Shown: piece after piece, positions 17,718-27,030 of the stretch
Layout of the letters: every line of letters begins with the position of its first letter
Position numbering within the stretch: the stretch's first letter is position 1
Program-made: the position numbers and the translations under genes
Notes under the pieces: generated by a model
The model's input: the letters and a program-made list of their open reading frames with translations, nothing else
Database searches by the model: none
Told to the model about the DNA's origin: nothing
From: Methylotenera sp.
Lineage (GTDB): Bacteria; Pseudomonadota; Gammaproteobacteria; Burkholderiales; Methylophilaceae
Reading direction: 5' to 3'
DNA length: 64,000 bases
Assembly: GCA_030652995.1 (NCBI GenBank)
Contig: JAUSAG010000040.1
Coordinates: 32,679 to 96,678, forward strand

Positions 17718-18332
17718 ATGCAAAACGAAACAGAAAACTACGAATATCTTGATCGACAACGCAGAGGGCGGTTAGTCTTCCTTAGCATGCTGATATTTTT
17801 TGTAACGCCTATCGTGGCCGTTATCGCTATGTATAAGCTGGATTGGAAACCTAAAGGCGAGAGCATTGGTGAACTGGTCACCCCGGCGAAGCTCCTCACC
17901 ATGGATAAATCCATCCTAACGAGCGAAGGAAATTTTGCGCCAGCAAATCTATGGAAAGAAAAATGGAGCATGGTTTATGTGACGGCAACTTGTGCGGATG
18001 CTTGCAAAAGCAAACTGCACACCATGCGTCAATTGCACGTTTCTTTGTACAAAGAAATACCGCGTATGCAGCGCGTACTCATCACTACATCCAGCAATGT
18101 TGCTGAGTTCAAACAAATCTATCCAGATATGCTGATATTGAATCAACCTACGGTTGAAATCAGCGCATTTGGCAATCAATTCAACATCAAAAACGAGCAG
18201 TCTATTAGTGCTAACAGAATTTATTTAGTTGATCCGCTGGGGCACTTAATGATGAGTTACACGCCAACGACTGACCCAGCACTCATTCGTAAAGATATTA
18301 CGCGCCTCATGAAGTATTCTTGGGCCGGCTGA
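17718..18332 (+). CDS. Membrane-anchored Sco-like thioredoxin-fold protein
   Basis: A 204-residue protein with one N-terminal membrane helix (about 20-42). A thioredoxin-like domain follows with CADAC (Cys 92, Cys 96), i.e. the CxxxC copper/redox motif of Sco1/SenC, and a late segment NRIYLVDPLGHLMMSY. Similar proteins lie between SURF1 and ctaA in betaproteobacterial cox clusters and are usually left as transmembrane proteins of unknown function. A role in CuA assembly is inferred. The Sco copper-ligand histidine is not obvious; His 176-177 region (GHLMM) is the best candidate. The stop is 2 bp before ctaA. Confidence 0.75.
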   Translation: MQNETENYEYLDRQRRGRLVFLSMLIFFVTPIVAVIAMYKLDWKPKGESIGELVTPAKLLTMDKSILTSEGNFAPANLWKEKWSMVYVTATCADACKSKLHTMRQLHVSLYKEIPRMQRVLITTSSNVAEFKQIYPDMLILNQPTVEISAFGNQFNIKNEQSISANRIYLVDPLGHLMMSYTPTTDPALIRKDITRLMKYSWAG

Positions 18333-18334
18333 TC

Positions 18335-19345
18335 ATGAAGCACGTTTTTTTTAAACGCTTGTCTTTATTTGCAACGGCGCTCGCGCTATGCGTCATCGTA
18401 CTTGGCGCTTATGTTCGCTTATCCGATGCCGGGCTTGGCTGTCCAGATTGGCCGGGCTGTTATGGAACACTAAGCGTCCCTCAAAGTGAAGTGGCGATTC
18501 AAAAAGCACAAACTGTATTTCCAGGTAGCACCATTGATTCAGGTAAAGCCTGGAAGGAAATGGCGCATCGCTATTTAGCAGGCACTTTGGGCTTGGTCAT
18601 CCTCGCAATATTTATATCTGGCTGGCGTCTTAAATCAAACATTAAAGTACACCCCTTGCTACCAACAGCTTTGCTTGTTATCGTTGGCTTTCAGGCCATG
18701 CTAGGCATGTGGACAGTCACCCTATTACTAAAGCCTGCCATTGTCAGCGCGCACCTCATTGGTGGCATGACAACGTTAGCATTGCTCACCTGGATTACCC
18801 ATCGCCATTGGGCAAGAACTATTGTCAACAGTACAATTTCACCCGCACTAAAATTGGCTATACGTGGCGCTTTGCTGATTTTGCTTGGACAAATTTTTCT
18901 AGGTGGCTGGACCAGCACTAATTACGCAGCACTTGCCTGCACTGACTTTCCAACATGTCACGGTGCCTGGGTGCCTGAGATGGACTTCAAAGATGCGTTT
19001 CATTTGGTACGCGAGCTTGGGCAAAGTGCTAATGGCGGCAATTTAACACTACCCGCATTAGTGGCTATTCAGTGGACACACCGCGTCGGCGCACTTATTA
19101 CGTTTATCTATTTAGCTGTTTTGGCATTAAAAACAATCAACATCCATCACTTTAGAAGCATAGGATTAATGCTCTTTGCCACTTTATTGGTACAAGTGTG
19201 CATCGGCATAGCAAATTTAGTGCTGCAACTACCGTTAACGCTCGCCGTATTACATAACCTAGGTGCAGCTTTGCTGGTAATCATCACCGTAATACTTAAC
19301 TCAAAAGTAACGAGCACAAAATATGACCACTCAAAAATACACTAA
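18335..19345 (+). CDS. ctaA: Haem A synthase
   Basis: A 336-residue protein with eight membrane helices. It has four conserved haem-ligand histidines in AHRYLAG, AHLIGG, THRVGA and LHNLGAA. Two extracellular cysteine-pair loops are visible: [10 protein letters not shown] and CTDFPTCHG. It converts haem O to haem A. The ATG at 18335 (MKHVFF) follows the preceding stop after 2 bp; an in-frame TTG at 18320 would overlap that gene and is less likely. It overlaps or abuts ctaB. Confidence 0.95.
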   Translation: MKHVFFKRLSLFATALALCVIVLGAYVRLSDAGLGCPDWPGCYGTLSVPQSEVAIQKAQTVFPGSTIDSGKAWKEMAHRYLAGTLGLVILAIFISGWRLKSNIKVHPLLPTALLVIVGFQAMLGMWTVTLLLKPAIVSAHLIGGMTTLALLTWITHRHWARTIVNSTISPALKLAIRGALLILLGQIFLGGWTSTNYAALACTDFPTCHGAWVPEMDFKDAFHLVRELGQSANGGNLTLPALVAIQWTHRVGALITFIYLAVLALKTINIHHFRSIGLMLFATLLVQVCIGIANLVLQLPLTLAVLHNLGAALLVIITVILNSKVTSTKYDHSKIH

Positions 19346-19355
19346 TGAGGCACCT

Positions 19356-20255
19356 ATGCGCATCATCATAACCAACCAGATCAAAAACTTGATGCACCAA
19401 TTCAAGATTTTCTTTCCGCTGTGTAAACCGCGTGTAACTTCCTTAATCGTGTTTACCGCACTCATCGGCATGTTCTTAGCAACACCAAACATGGTGCCTT
19501 TGCCACTTTTGCTAGCCACTACCATTGGCATTGCATTTGCGTCCGGCGCTGCAGCTGCATTTAACTGCCTGATTGAGCATAAAATTGATGCCGTGATGGC
19601 GCGTACCCGCGCACGTCCGCTGCCTACGGGGCAAGTTTCATCCATGGAAACCATGATATTCGCCACATTACTGGGTTTAACTGGGCTGACAATTTTATAC
19701 ATTTACGTCAACCCGCTTACCATGTGGCTCACGCTCGCTACTTTTGTCGGATATGCCGTGATTTACACCGTGTTTCTTAAACCAGCAACACCGATGAATA
19801 TCGTTATTGGAGGCGCATCGGGTGCAATGCCGCCTATTTTGGGTTGGGCCGCCATGACTAATACCGTTTCACCAGAGTCGCTCATCATGTTTTTAATCAT
19901 TTTCGCTTGGACACCACCCCACTTCTGGGCGCTGGCGCTGTATCGCCGAGAAGAGTACGCTAAAGTTGGCATGCCCATGTTGCCCGTCACCCACGGTGAA
20001 GCATTTACGTTGCTACATATATTGCTCTACACCATCATCCTCATCGTGGTTTCACTTATGCCTTACGGACTTGGCATGAGCGGTATGATTTATCTAGTAT
20101 CCGTGATCATACTAGATGCTATTTTTCTGGCTTATGTCATTACACTTTATAAAAAATACTCTGATGATCTGGCGAAGCGTACCTTCAGATACTCAATTAT
20201 CTATTTAACGCTGTTGTTTGCGGCTTTGCTGGTTGACCATTATTGGTTGATGTGA
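19356..20255 (+). CDS. ctaB: Protohaem IX farnesyltransferase (haem O synthase)
   Basis: A 299-residue UbiA-family membrane prenyltransferase with [13 protein letters not shown], the first Asp-rich motif [21 protein letters not shown], and a second conserved region with [15 protein letters not shown]. It attaches a farnesyl group to haem B for aa3 oxidase. I chose ATG 19356 because GAGG lies 5 nt upstream; ATG 19323, 11 codons earlier, overlaps the end of ctaA by 23 bp and is an alternative. Confidence 0.94.
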   Translation: MRIIITNQIKNLMHQFKIFFPLCKPRVTSLIVFTALIGMFLATPNMVPLPLLLATTIGIAFASGAAAAFNCLIEHKIDAVMARTRARPLPTGQVSSMETMIFATLLGLTGLTILYIYVNPLTMWLTLATFVGYAVIYTVFLKPATPMNIVIGGASGAMPPILGWAAMTNTVSPESLIMFLIIFAWTPPHFWALALYRREEYAKVGMPMLPVTHGEAFTLLHILLYTIILIVVSLMPYGLGMSGMIYLVSVIILDAIFLAYVITLYKKYSDDLAKRTFRYSIIYLTLLFAALLVDHYWLM

Positions 20256-20277
20256 TTGGGGATAATTATCTGCTCAA

Positions 20278-20304
20278 GGTGCGGCATTAAATTTTTGCCG
20301 CACC
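20278..20304 (+). terminator. Terminator-like hairpin after ctaB
   Basis: GGTGCGGCA (20278-20286) pairs perfectly with TGCCGCACC (20296-20304) around a 9-nt AT-rich loop. The stem is strong but not followed by a T tract, so it may need a factor or serve mainly for mRNA stability. Confidence 0.55.
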
Positions 20305-20365
20305 AATAGGCAACCATCACTCAATCAATCGTTAATATAAGAAAAAGTGATATTCAAATCTACGG

Positions 20366-20380
20366 CTCAATAATATTGAG
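20366..20380. promoter_or_regulatory. Palindromic operator-like site, distal copy, upstream of ccoN
   Basis: CTCAATA-A-TATTGAG preceded by GG. The half-site is the same as in the 32-bp palindrome at 20429-20460, and the two centres are about 71.5 bp apart. Such pairing suggests a regulator binding two sites. Confidence 0.5.
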
Positions 20381-20428
20381 AGACTAAACACCTCCCCTAC
20401 CTGCAACATCCACATCACTAAGTAAAAG

Positions 20429-20460
20429 TTGCATTGGCTCAATATATTGAGCCAATGCAA
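20429..20460. promoter_or_regulatory. Perfect 32-bp palindrome upstream of ccoNOQP
   Basis: The arm TTGCATTGGCTCAATA (20429-20444) is followed at once by its exact reverse complement (20445-20460). It lies 153 bp before the ccoN ATG. Without a loop or T tract it is unlikely to be a terminator and reads as an operator. The arms are arranged TCAA-N4-TTGA, the reverse of an FNR box, so FNR is not the obvious ligand. The rest of the 357-bp gap (20256-20612) holds no gene; I found no good FNR site there. Confidence 0.65.
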
Positions 20461-20612
20461 TATATTACATTGTATAATTGCATAATATTGACGCATCCAC
20501 TCGATGCGAGGGCAGTATTCAGTACAAAACACGCCAGTTAAGATTTTGTCGGAACAAACAAAAATTACCCCTAATGATCAATTTTCTTTAGTTTTATTTA
20601 AGGACCGAAGTG

Positions 20613-22046
20613 ATGAGTAACAATAATGTAGAAACGTTTTACGACGACTACGTCATCAGAAAGTTTACTGTGATGGCAGTGGTTTGGGGTGTGGTTGGCA
20701 TGCTGGTCGGCGTGTTAATTGCCGCACAGCTTGCTTTTCCAGCACTTAATTTTGATCTAGCATGGTTTAGTTTTGGTCGTTTACGCCCGCTACATACCAA
20801 TGCCGTAATTTTTGCTTTTGGTGGTAGCGCCTTATTTGCCACGTCTTACTACGTCGTACAACGCACTAGCCAAGTGAGGCTGGCGTTTCCGCTGTTAGCG
20901 CGGTACACATTCTGGGGCTATCAAGCTGTCATTCTAGCCGCCGCAATCAGTTTGCCGTTGGGTTACACCCAAGGTAAAGAATACGCTGAACTTGAGTGGC
21001 CAATTGACTTGTTGCTATTAGTAGTTTGGGTGATGTACGCTTTTGTGTTTTTTGGCACCATCGCTAACAGAAAAATCAAACATATTTACGTTGCCAACTG
21101 GTTTTATGGCGCGTTTATTATCGTGGTAGCGCTACTTCACATTGTAAACAGTGCAGCCATTCCATCTGAGTGGTTTAGGTCATATTCTGCCTATTCTGGC
21201 GTGCAAGATGCCATGATCCAATGGTGGTATGGTCATAATGCGGTTGGCTTCTTCTTAACCGCCGCGTTCTTAGGCATGATGTACTACTTTGTGCCAAAAC
21301 AGGCGCAACGTCCGGTGTACTCATATCGCTTATCTATCGTGCACTTCTGGGGCTTGATCTTCACCTACATGTGGGCAGGCTCACATCATTTACACTACAC
21401 TGCTTTGCCTGACTGGACACAATCAGTCGGCATGGTGTTATCACTGATCCTGCTAGCGCCAAGCTGGGGCGGCATGATCAACGGCATGATGACCATGTCT
21501 GGCGCATGGCACAAACTGCGCGATGATCCAATTTTACGCTTCATGATCGTGTCACTTTCATTCTACGGTATGAGTACGTTTGAAGGTCCAATGATGGCGA
21601 TTAAAACTGTAAATGCGCTATCGCACTACACAGACTGGACTGTAGGCCATGTTCACTCAGGCGCATTAGGTTGGGTAGGCTTTATCTCAATGGGTTCTTT
21701 ATACTTTTTAACACCACGCTTGTGGGGCCTGAAGCAAATGTACAGCACAAAAGCTATTGAGTTGCACTTCTGGTTAGCAACCATTGGCGTCGTGTTATAT
21801 ATCACTGCCATGTGGATTTCTGGCGTAACTGCTGGTTTAATGTGGCGTGCTATTAACGAAGATGGCACACTCACCTACACCTTTGTTGAATCTGTTAAAG
21901 CGATGCATCCTTTCTACGTCATCCGTATGATAGGTGGCTTAATGTACGTAAGTGGCATGATTATCATGCTGTGGAACGTCATTAAAACCGTACAAATGGG
22001 TCAAGCAACACCCGCTAAAATTCCAGCTGTTGTAGCACATGCTTAA
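20613..22046 (+). CDS. ccoN: cbb3-type cytochrome oxidase subunit I
   Basis: A 477-residue protein with twelve membrane helices, the catalytic subunit of the high-affinity cbb3 oxidase. Ligand motifs: [40 protein letters not shown] and [16 protein letters not shown] 20613 is preferred with AAGGA 8 nt upstream; a GTG sits one codon earlier. It is the first gene of ccoNOQP, with ccoO 11 bp downstream. Confidence 0.97.
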   Translation: MSNNNVETFYDDYVIRKFTVMAVVWGVVGMLVGVLIAAQLAFPALNFDLAWFSFGRLRPLHTNAVIFAFGGSALFATSYYVVQRTSQVRLAFPLLARYTFWGYQAVILAAAISLPLGYTQGKEYAELEWPIDLLLLVVWVMYAFVFFGTIANRKIKHIYVANWFYGAFIIVVALLHIVNSAAIPSEWFRSYSAYSGVQDAMIQWWYGHNAVGFFLTAAFLGMMYYFVPKQAQRPVYSYRLSIVHFWGLIFTYMWAGSHHLHYTALPDWTQSVGMVLSLILLAPSWGGMINGMMTMSGAWHKLRDDPILRFMIVSLSFYGMSTFEGPMMAIKTVNALSHYTDWTVGHVHSGALGWVGFISMGSLYFLTPRLWGLKQMYSTKAIELHFWLATIGVVLYITAMWISGVTAGLMWRAINEDGTLTYTFVESVKAMHPFYVIRMIGGLMYVSGMIIMLWNVIKTVQMGQATPAKIPAVVAHA

Positions 22047-22057
22047 GGATCATAAAA

Positions 22058-22684
22058 ATGGCAAATAATGAGAAAAAAGGATTTACGCACGAGAAGATTG
22101 AAACCAACAGCTTCTTGATGATCGTGTTGATTTTAGTAGTGGTTTCGTTTGGTGGTTTGGTTGAAATCGTGCCGTTGTTTTTTCAAAAATCAACAACGCA
22201 ACCTATTGAAGGTTTAAAACCCTACACCGCATTGCAGCAAGCGGGGCGTGATATTTATCTGCGTGAAGGCTGCTACAACTGCCATTCACAAATGATCCGC
22301 CCATTTAAAGCTGAAACCTTGCGTTATGGACACTACTCAGTGGCTGGTGAATCAGTGTTTGATCATCCATTTCAATGGGGTAGCAAGCGTACCGGACCCG
22401 ATTTAGCACGTGTTGGCGAACGCTACAGCGACGAATGGCACCGTATTCACCTAATTAACCCACGTGATTTAGTGCCGGAATCTGTGATGCCTGGTTATCC
22501 ATGGCTAGAAAAAAATCTGGTAAATGCTGAAAAAATGCCAGCTCACTTACGTGCATTAAAAATCGCAGGTGTGCCATATACAGATGAAGAAATCAAAAAT
22601 GCGGCCAATGATGTTTATGGCAAAACCGAAATGGAAGCAATGATTGCTTATTTACAAGTGCTGGGTACAGCACTTAAACAGTAA
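22058..22684 (+). CDS. ccoO: cbb3-type cytochrome oxidase subunit II (mono-haem cytochrome c)
   Basis: A 208-residue protein with one N-terminal membrane helix (about 20-40) and one haem c site CYNCH (72-76), followed by [15 protein letters not shown], the CcoO signature. An axial Met is expected in SVMPGYPWL. It passes electrons from CcoP to CcoN. Upstream is AAGGATC. It lies between ccoN and ccoQ. Confidence 0.96.
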   Translation: MANNEKKGFTHEKIETNSFLMIVLILVVVSFGGLVEIVPLFFQKSTTQPIEGLKPYTALQQAGRDIYLREGCYNCHSQMIRPFKAETLRYGHYSVAGESVFDHPFQWGSKRTGPDLARVGERYSDEWHRIHLINPRDLVPESVMPGYPWLEKNLVNAEKMPAHLRALKIAGVPYTDEEIKNAANDVYGKTEMEAMIAYLQVLGTALKQ

Positions 22685-22693
22685 TCGCACAAT

Positions 22694-22837
22694 ATGGATA
22701 TTACTGATTTACGTAGCATAGCAACCGTTGCCGCTTTGGTGACCTTTGTCGGCATTTGGGTGTGGGCATGGTCTGGGCGGCATAAAAAAGATTTTGATGA
22801 AGCGGCAAGATTGCCACTTGAGGGAGATGAAGAATGA
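22694..22837 (+). CDS. ccoQ: cbb3 oxidase subunit CcoQ/FixQ
   Basis: A 47-residue protein, MDITDLRSIATVAALVTF..., with one membrane helix (about 9-27) followed by SGRHKKDFDEAARLPL and an acidic end. This is the usual CcoQ plan; it stabilises the complex. It starts 9 bp after ccoO and its stop overlaps the ccoP start by 4 bp (ATGA). Confidence 0.9.
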   Translation: MDITDLRSIATVAALVTFVGIWVWAWSGRHKKDFDEAARLPLEGDEE

Positions 22838-23745
22838 GTGATTTTACAAGCAGTTTTTGGCCGATTTTCATTTCAGCCATTGTCATTGGCGGTATTATTT
22901 TCTGTTTGGTCGTATTGTTTGTTACCAGCAAATCACACGATCCTCGCCATACAGGCCAATCAACAGGCCACGTGTATGATGAAGATATTGTGGAAATGAA
23001 CAACCCAATGCCTAGATGGTGGATGTGGATGTTTATTATCACCTGTATATTTGGCGTAGCTTATCTATTCCTCTACCCAGGTTTAGGGACTTATAAGGGT
23101 GCTTTCGGCTGGACTCAAGTTAATCAGTATGAGAAAGAGATCAAAGAGTCTAACGATCGCATAGCACCAATCTACGCCGCTTTTACGGCCATGAAAGCTG
23201 AAGATGTTGCCCAGGATGCCAAGGCAATGGCCATTGGCGAACGTTTATTTATGAACAATTGCTCACAATGTCATGGATCAGATGCACATGGCAGTCGCGG
23301 CTTTCCTAACTTAACGGATAACGACTGGCTATATGGTGGCGCGCCGGAAGCCATAGTAGAATCCATTACCAACGGTCGCCACGGTATGATGCCGCCAATG
23401 GCTGCCGCGGTAGGTGGCCCAGATGATGTTAAAGATGTCGCTCAATATGTATTAAGTTTATCTAATAGTGAACATGATGTTAATCGTGCGGCTCTGGGTA
23501 AAGATAAATTTACTTCATGTGCAGCCTGTCATGGTGCTGATGGCAAGGGTAATCAGGCTATTGGTGCACCAAATCTAACTGATGATATTTGGCTACATGG
23601 CGCAGGCGAAGCTGCCATTATTGACCGTATTAACAACGGTAAAAGCAATCAAATGCCAGCGCAGGGAACGCGTTTAACACCTGAGCAGATTCATGTATTA
23701 GCGGCTTATGTTTGGCGCTTTTCAAATTCAACTGCGGCTCAATAA
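22834..23745 (+). CDS. ccoP: cbb3-type cytochrome oxidase subunit III (di-haem cytochrome c)
   Basis: A 303-residue protein with two N-terminal membrane helices (about 8-30 and 62-82) and two cytochrome c domains with CSQCH (143-147) and CAACH (229-233). Conserved PRWWMWMFIITCIFGVAYL and LYPGLG mark CcoP. It is the electron entry subunit of cbb3 oxidase. Its ATG overlaps the ccoQ stop. Confidence 0.96.
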   Translation: MSDFTSSFWPIFISAIVIGGIIFCLVVLFVTSKSHDPRHTGQSTGHVYDEDIVEMNNPMPRWWMWMFIITCIFGVAYLFLYPGLGTYKGAFGWTQVNQYEKEIKESNDRIAPIYAAFTAMKAEDVAQDAKAMAIGERLFMNNCSQCHGSDAHGSRGFPNLTDNDWLYGGAPEAIVESITNGRHGMMPPMAAAVGGPDDVKDVAQYVLSLSNSEHDVNRAALGKDKFTSCAACHGADGKGNQAIGAPNLTDDIWLHGAGEAAIIDRINNGKSNQMPAQGTRLTPEQIHVLAAYVWRFSNSTAAQ

Positions 23746-23816
23746 ATAGCCCATTATTTAATTGATTGCTGATGTGAAACTTTAATGCAGATTGAATAAT
23801 CTCACTGTCACTTGAG

Positions 23817-23849
23817 GCCCGATATTTTGCACATGTAAAAATATCGGGC
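23817..23849 (+). terminator. Strong hairpin between ccoP and ccoG
   Basis: GCCCGATATTTT (23817-23828) pairs perfectly over 12 bp with 23838-23849 around a 9-nt loop. The following sequence is only moderately T-rich. It probably ends or stabilises the ccoNOQP transcript and reduces ccoG expression relative to the subunits. Confidence 0.7.
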
Positions 23850-23892
23850 ATTGTCTATTTGTGCGTCACCATTATGCAAGGTCTTAAAACAA

Positions 23893-25329
23893 GTGCCTAA
23901 TCAGAAACAAAAGTCGAAAAAAGTCATTCCTATTATCAGTGACACTTCAACCGTAAAATCGGTATCACTCTACGAAGCGCATCAAAAAATATACCCTCGC
24001 AACATCTCTGGTTTTTACAAAAACTGGCGCTGGGCCATGATTTGGATGACACAAATTGTGTTCTATGGTGTGCCATGGCTACAATGGGGCGAGCGCCAAG
24101 CTGTATTACTCGACATCAGCACGCATCGATTCTATATTTTCGGCTTGGTGCTTTATCCGCAGGATTTAATTTATCTTGTCATCATTTTAATTATCGCAGC
24201 ATTAGCTCTTTTCTTGTTCACTGCAGTTGCGGGCAGGCTCTGGTGCGGCTTCACCTGCCCACAATCAGTTTATACAGAAATATTTTTATGGATTGAACGC
24301 AAAATTGAGGGCGACCGCGCCGCGCGTATGCGTTTAGATAACATGAAATTTGGGTTAAAAAAGTTCTACAAAAAATGGCTTAAACATTTGGCCTGGATTA
24401 GCTTCTCAATGTTGACTGGCTTTACTTTCTTAGGTTACTTCACCCCGATTCGCGACCTCATTCACAATATTTCACTATTAAATTTAAGCCCATGGGAAAC
24501 TTTCTGGATCTGCTTTTATGGGTTTGCCACCTATGGCAATGCAGGCTTTTTGCGTGAGCAAATCTGCAAACACATGTGTCCGTATGCGCGCTTTCAAAGT
24601 GCTATGTTTGATAACGACACCCTCATCGTTACTTATGATGAAGAGCGTGGGGAGCCTCGCAGTGGACGCTCACGTAAAGTCGATGCCAAACAATCAGGGT
24701 TAGGTGACTGCATTGATTGTAGCTTTTGTGTACAAGTCTGCCCAACAGGCATTGATATTCGTAACGGTTTGCAGTACGAATGCATTAGTTGCGGGTTATG
24801 CGTGGATGCCTGCAACAGCATAATGGATAAAATGGAATACCCGCGTGGATTAATCCGTTTTTCAACGCAAAACGCCCTAACCCAGCACTGGACGCAACAT
24901 CAAGTGATCAGAAAGATATTACGTCCGCGTGTCCTTATTTATAGTGGGTTATTATTATTCATGAGTGCTGGTCTTGTATACTCACTGGCTACCCAGGTAG
25001 CATTCAAGGTTGATGTTATTCGTGATCGCGGCGTGATGTCCCGCTTAATCGCTGGTGGTAAAGTTGAAAACGTATATCGACTGCAAATTACCAATGCCAC
25101 AGAGAAACAGGAAACCTATCGTATTTCGATAGAAGGCATTAAAGGCTTATCCATAGCATCGGATAAGGAGTTTACCGTGAACCCTGCTGAGTCTAGAATG
25201 GTTGCAGTGAGCCTGCAAATTGAAGACGGCTCAATCAAGAGTGGCTCACATCCCATTGAGTTTGAAATTGAGGCTGCCAGCACCAATGCAGAGATCTCTG
25301 AGAAATCAATTTTTTATATGTCACGCTAA
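23893..25329 (+). CDS. ccoG: cbb3 oxidase accessory polyferredoxin CcoG/FixG
   Basis: About 478 residues: membrane helices in the first half, with WCGFTCPQS and CKHMCPYARFQ, and two 4Fe-4S motifs CIDCSFCVQVCP and CISCGLCVDACN, then an Ig-like C-terminal domain. CcoG reduces Cu(II) during cbb3 assembly. The start is uncertain: the longest frame begins at TTG 23851 immediately after the hairpin, whereas the GTG at 23893 begins nearer the conserved LYEAHQKIYPR and has AAGG 11 nt upstream. I prefer 23893. Confidence 0.9.
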   Translation: MPNQKQKSKKVIPIISDTSTVKSVSLYEAHQKIYPRNISGFYKNWRWAMIWMTQIVFYGVPWLQWGERQAVLLDISTHRFYIFGLVLYPQDLIYLVIILIIAALALFLFTAVAGRLWCGFTCPQSVYTEIFLWIERKIEGDRAARMRLDNMKFGLKKFYKKWLKHLAWISFSMLTGFTFLGYFTPIRDLIHNISLLNLSPWETFWICFYGFATYGNAGFLREQICKHMCPYARFQSAMFDNDTLIVTYDEERGEPRSGRSRKVDAKQSGLGDCIDCSFCVQVCPTGIDIRNGLQYECISCGLCVDACNSIMDKMEYPRGLIRFSTQNALTQHWTQHQVIRKILRPRVLIYSGLLLFMSAGLVYSLATQVAFKVDVIRDRGVMSRLIAGGKVENVYRLQITNATEKQETYRISIEGIKGLSIASDKEFTVNPAESRMVAVSLQIEDGSIKSGSHPIEFEIEAASTNAEISEKSIFYMSR

Positions 25330-25339
25330 AGGTTAAATC

Positions 25340-25600
25340 ATGGCAAACAATCAAGCCCCCAATCAAAAACCTAAGTGGTGGAAATCTGGCTACGCATGGC
25401 TAGTTTTTACTGGTCCTGCAGTAGTCGTTGTTGCCAGCTTAACCACTGTATACATTGCTGTAAACGGTCAAGACCCAGTACTAGCCCATGAAGAAAATTC
25501 AGGCAATTACACCAAGTCATTGACGGTGGATCAAAAAAACTCACTGGAACCTGCCGGGCGCGCACGTAATCATGCGGCCACGGGTGTGAATAAACAATAA
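25340..25600 (+). CDS. Short FixH-like membrane protein
   Basis: An 86-residue protein. The N-terminal part (KWWKSGYAWLVFTGPAVVVVASLTTVYIAVNGQDP) matches the membrane anchor of FixH/CcoH proteins, but the roughly 100-residue periplasmic domain of FixH is absent and replaced by a polar tail. It sits between ccoG and a TauE/SafE gene, the usual place of ccoH. It may be a naturally short lineage variant or a decayed form; no leftover FixH sequence is visible in the next frame. AAGG precedes the ATG. Confidence 0.7.
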   Translation: MANNQAPNQKPKWWKSGYAWLVFTGPAVVVVASLTTVYIAVNGQDPVLAHEENSGNYTKSLTVDQKNSLEPAGRARNHAATGVNKQ

Positions 25601-25602
25601 AC

Positions 25603-26262
25603 ATGCAATCTGCGCTCACCTACAGTGCCCTTATCATGGGCTTGGCTGGCGGCCCTCACTGCGTAGCTATGTGCGGTGCGGCTTGCACAGCATTAACGCA
25701 ATCACCCCAGCAACCTTACGGCATCTACCTTTATCACCTAGGGCGCCTGTGTGGCTATGCCACGCTGGGAGCAATTGCTACTTTCGCCATACAAAGCATT
25801 GCCTGGGTTTCAAGTTACAGTGCAGTGCTACACCCGCTTTGGACATTTTTTCATGTGTTAATCTTTTTCTGGGGTATTTTGCTACTAGTTTTAGCCCGCC
25901 AACCGATTTGGGTTGACCGCGCCGGGCGCAACATTTGGGGGCATGTAAAAAAACTCAGCGTAAAGCAAGGTGGCCACTTTTATATCGGCATGTTATGGGC
26001 GCTAATGCCATGCGGTTTGTTATATTCCGCGTTGATTATTGCATCATTTAATGGCAACCCACTTGATGGCGCCATCAGCATGGCTGCTTTTGCAGTGGGT
26101 TCCAGCGCCTCTTTATTCTTAGCGCCTTGGCTATGGCTTAAACTCAAAACAAAAGCAGTAGAACCCTACGGCATGCGCTTAGCAGGCTTACTACTCAGTG
26201 GCGCTAGCGCATGGGCAATTTGGATGGATCTAACGCATAACACTAAAGTGTGGTGCAATTAG
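25603..26262 (+). CDS. TauE/SafE-type membrane protein of the cbb3 cluster
   Basis: A 219-residue protein with about six membrane helices. It begins with GLAGGPHCVAMCGAAC (residues 13-28), the Cys/His-rich signature of the heavy-metal-transport-like TauE/SafE proteins found behind ccoGHIS in many Betaproteobacteria. A second motif, WALMPCGLLYSAL, contains a conserved Pro-Cys in the membrane. It may move copper or reductant for oxidase assembly; this is inference. It starts 2 bp after the previous stop and is convergent with the next gene. Confidence 0.82.
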   Translation: MQSALTYSALIMGLAGGPHCVAMCGAACTALTQSPQQPYGIYLYHLGRLCGYATLGAIATFAIQSIAWVSSYSAVLHPLWTFFHVLIFFWGILLLVLARQPIWVDRAGRNIWGHVKKLSVKQGGHFYIGMLWALMPCGLLYSALIIASFNGNPLDGAISMAAFAVGSSASLFLAPWLWLKLKTKAVEPYGMRLAGLLLSGASAWAIWMDLTHNTKVWCN

Positions 26263-26271
26263 TCAGTCTTT

Positions 26272-26952
26272 TTACCAAATGAATAATGGCACAAATCCCG
26301 TTGCATCATCCCAAATTAAATATGGCTTTTGTTCTTTAACAACTAACTGTAAATTACTCAGTTTACTTAGTGCTCTGTTGCCAGAGATCTTTGCAACTAA
26401 CTTAGCCTCTTGCCAAGTACGACCTTCATCATCAGAGAACACCGCAAATAAGCTCGCATCTTCCTCATCAGGCGCTTGCCAAACAATCCATACATGATGC
26501 TCCCAACTAAGAATCACCGGCGGTCCTGCTAACTGAGCATTTTTGCTAAGCTTTTTGGTGGGAGAAGATACCCATGCCTCACCATCCATACGTGCATAGC
26601 TCAGAGTAGAGCTACCCGCTACAACCCAAGCCAAATGCCAACCCCAATCGCCACCACGCGCTAATGCCAAAGACTGATAGTGACAGTTAGATGTTGCAGA
26701 TCCTCCAAAAGTCACTCGCCTGATGTCTAAAGGCGAGCCCTCATGAGGCAAAGCCATGGCTAGATCATACACACCACCATCAAACAATTGTTGCCATAAT
26801 ACTGCGACAACTACATTTCCATCTTGAGCTTGGGCAATCGAGCACAACGAGGTTGGCTGCGAGTAAACTGACTCACCTGCCATGGCATTACTTGTAAATA
26901 ATAACGCACAGAGCAAAGTGCTATATGCAAATGGTTGGCGTATCGTCATCAT
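26272..26952 (-). CDS. Small secreted propeller-like protein with one Asp-box
   Basis: A 226-residue protein with a signal peptide (about 1-25, SNAMA-GE). A sialidase/BNR Asp-box, SDDEGRTW, lies at 173-180, and WHLAWVV / HHVWIVWQA strands alternate as in beta-propellers. It keeps two cysteines in the mature part (37 and 90). It is too short for a whole six-bladed sialidase fold, so it is either a partial propeller or works as a multimer. It is the last gene of the TonB-linked cluster and resembles the larger propeller protein encoded at 28872-30224. The catalytic sialidase residues are not apparent, so I do not call it a sialidase. Confidence 0.65.
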   Translation of the reverse strand: MMTIRQPFAYSTLLCALLFTSNAMAGESVYSQPTSLCSIAQAQDGNVVVAVLWQQLFDGGVYDLAMALPHEGSPLDIRRVTFGGSATSNCHYQSLALARGGDWGWHLAWVVAGSSTLSYARMDGEAWVSSPTKKLSKNAQLAGPPVILSWEHHVWIVWQAPDEEDASLFAVFSDDEGRTWQEAKLVAKISGNRALSKLSNLQLVVKEQKPYLIWDDATGFVPLFIW

Positions 26953-27030
26953 AGTAGTTACAGAACCAATAGCGAATATATCGAAATTAAATAATTGCCG
27001 AAGTCAATCAACCTACGTACGCCACTAAGT

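Noticed and set aside
20488..20518. TTGACG / CAGTAT as a ccoN promoter
   Set aside because: The spacer would be 19 bp and the -10 match is poor.
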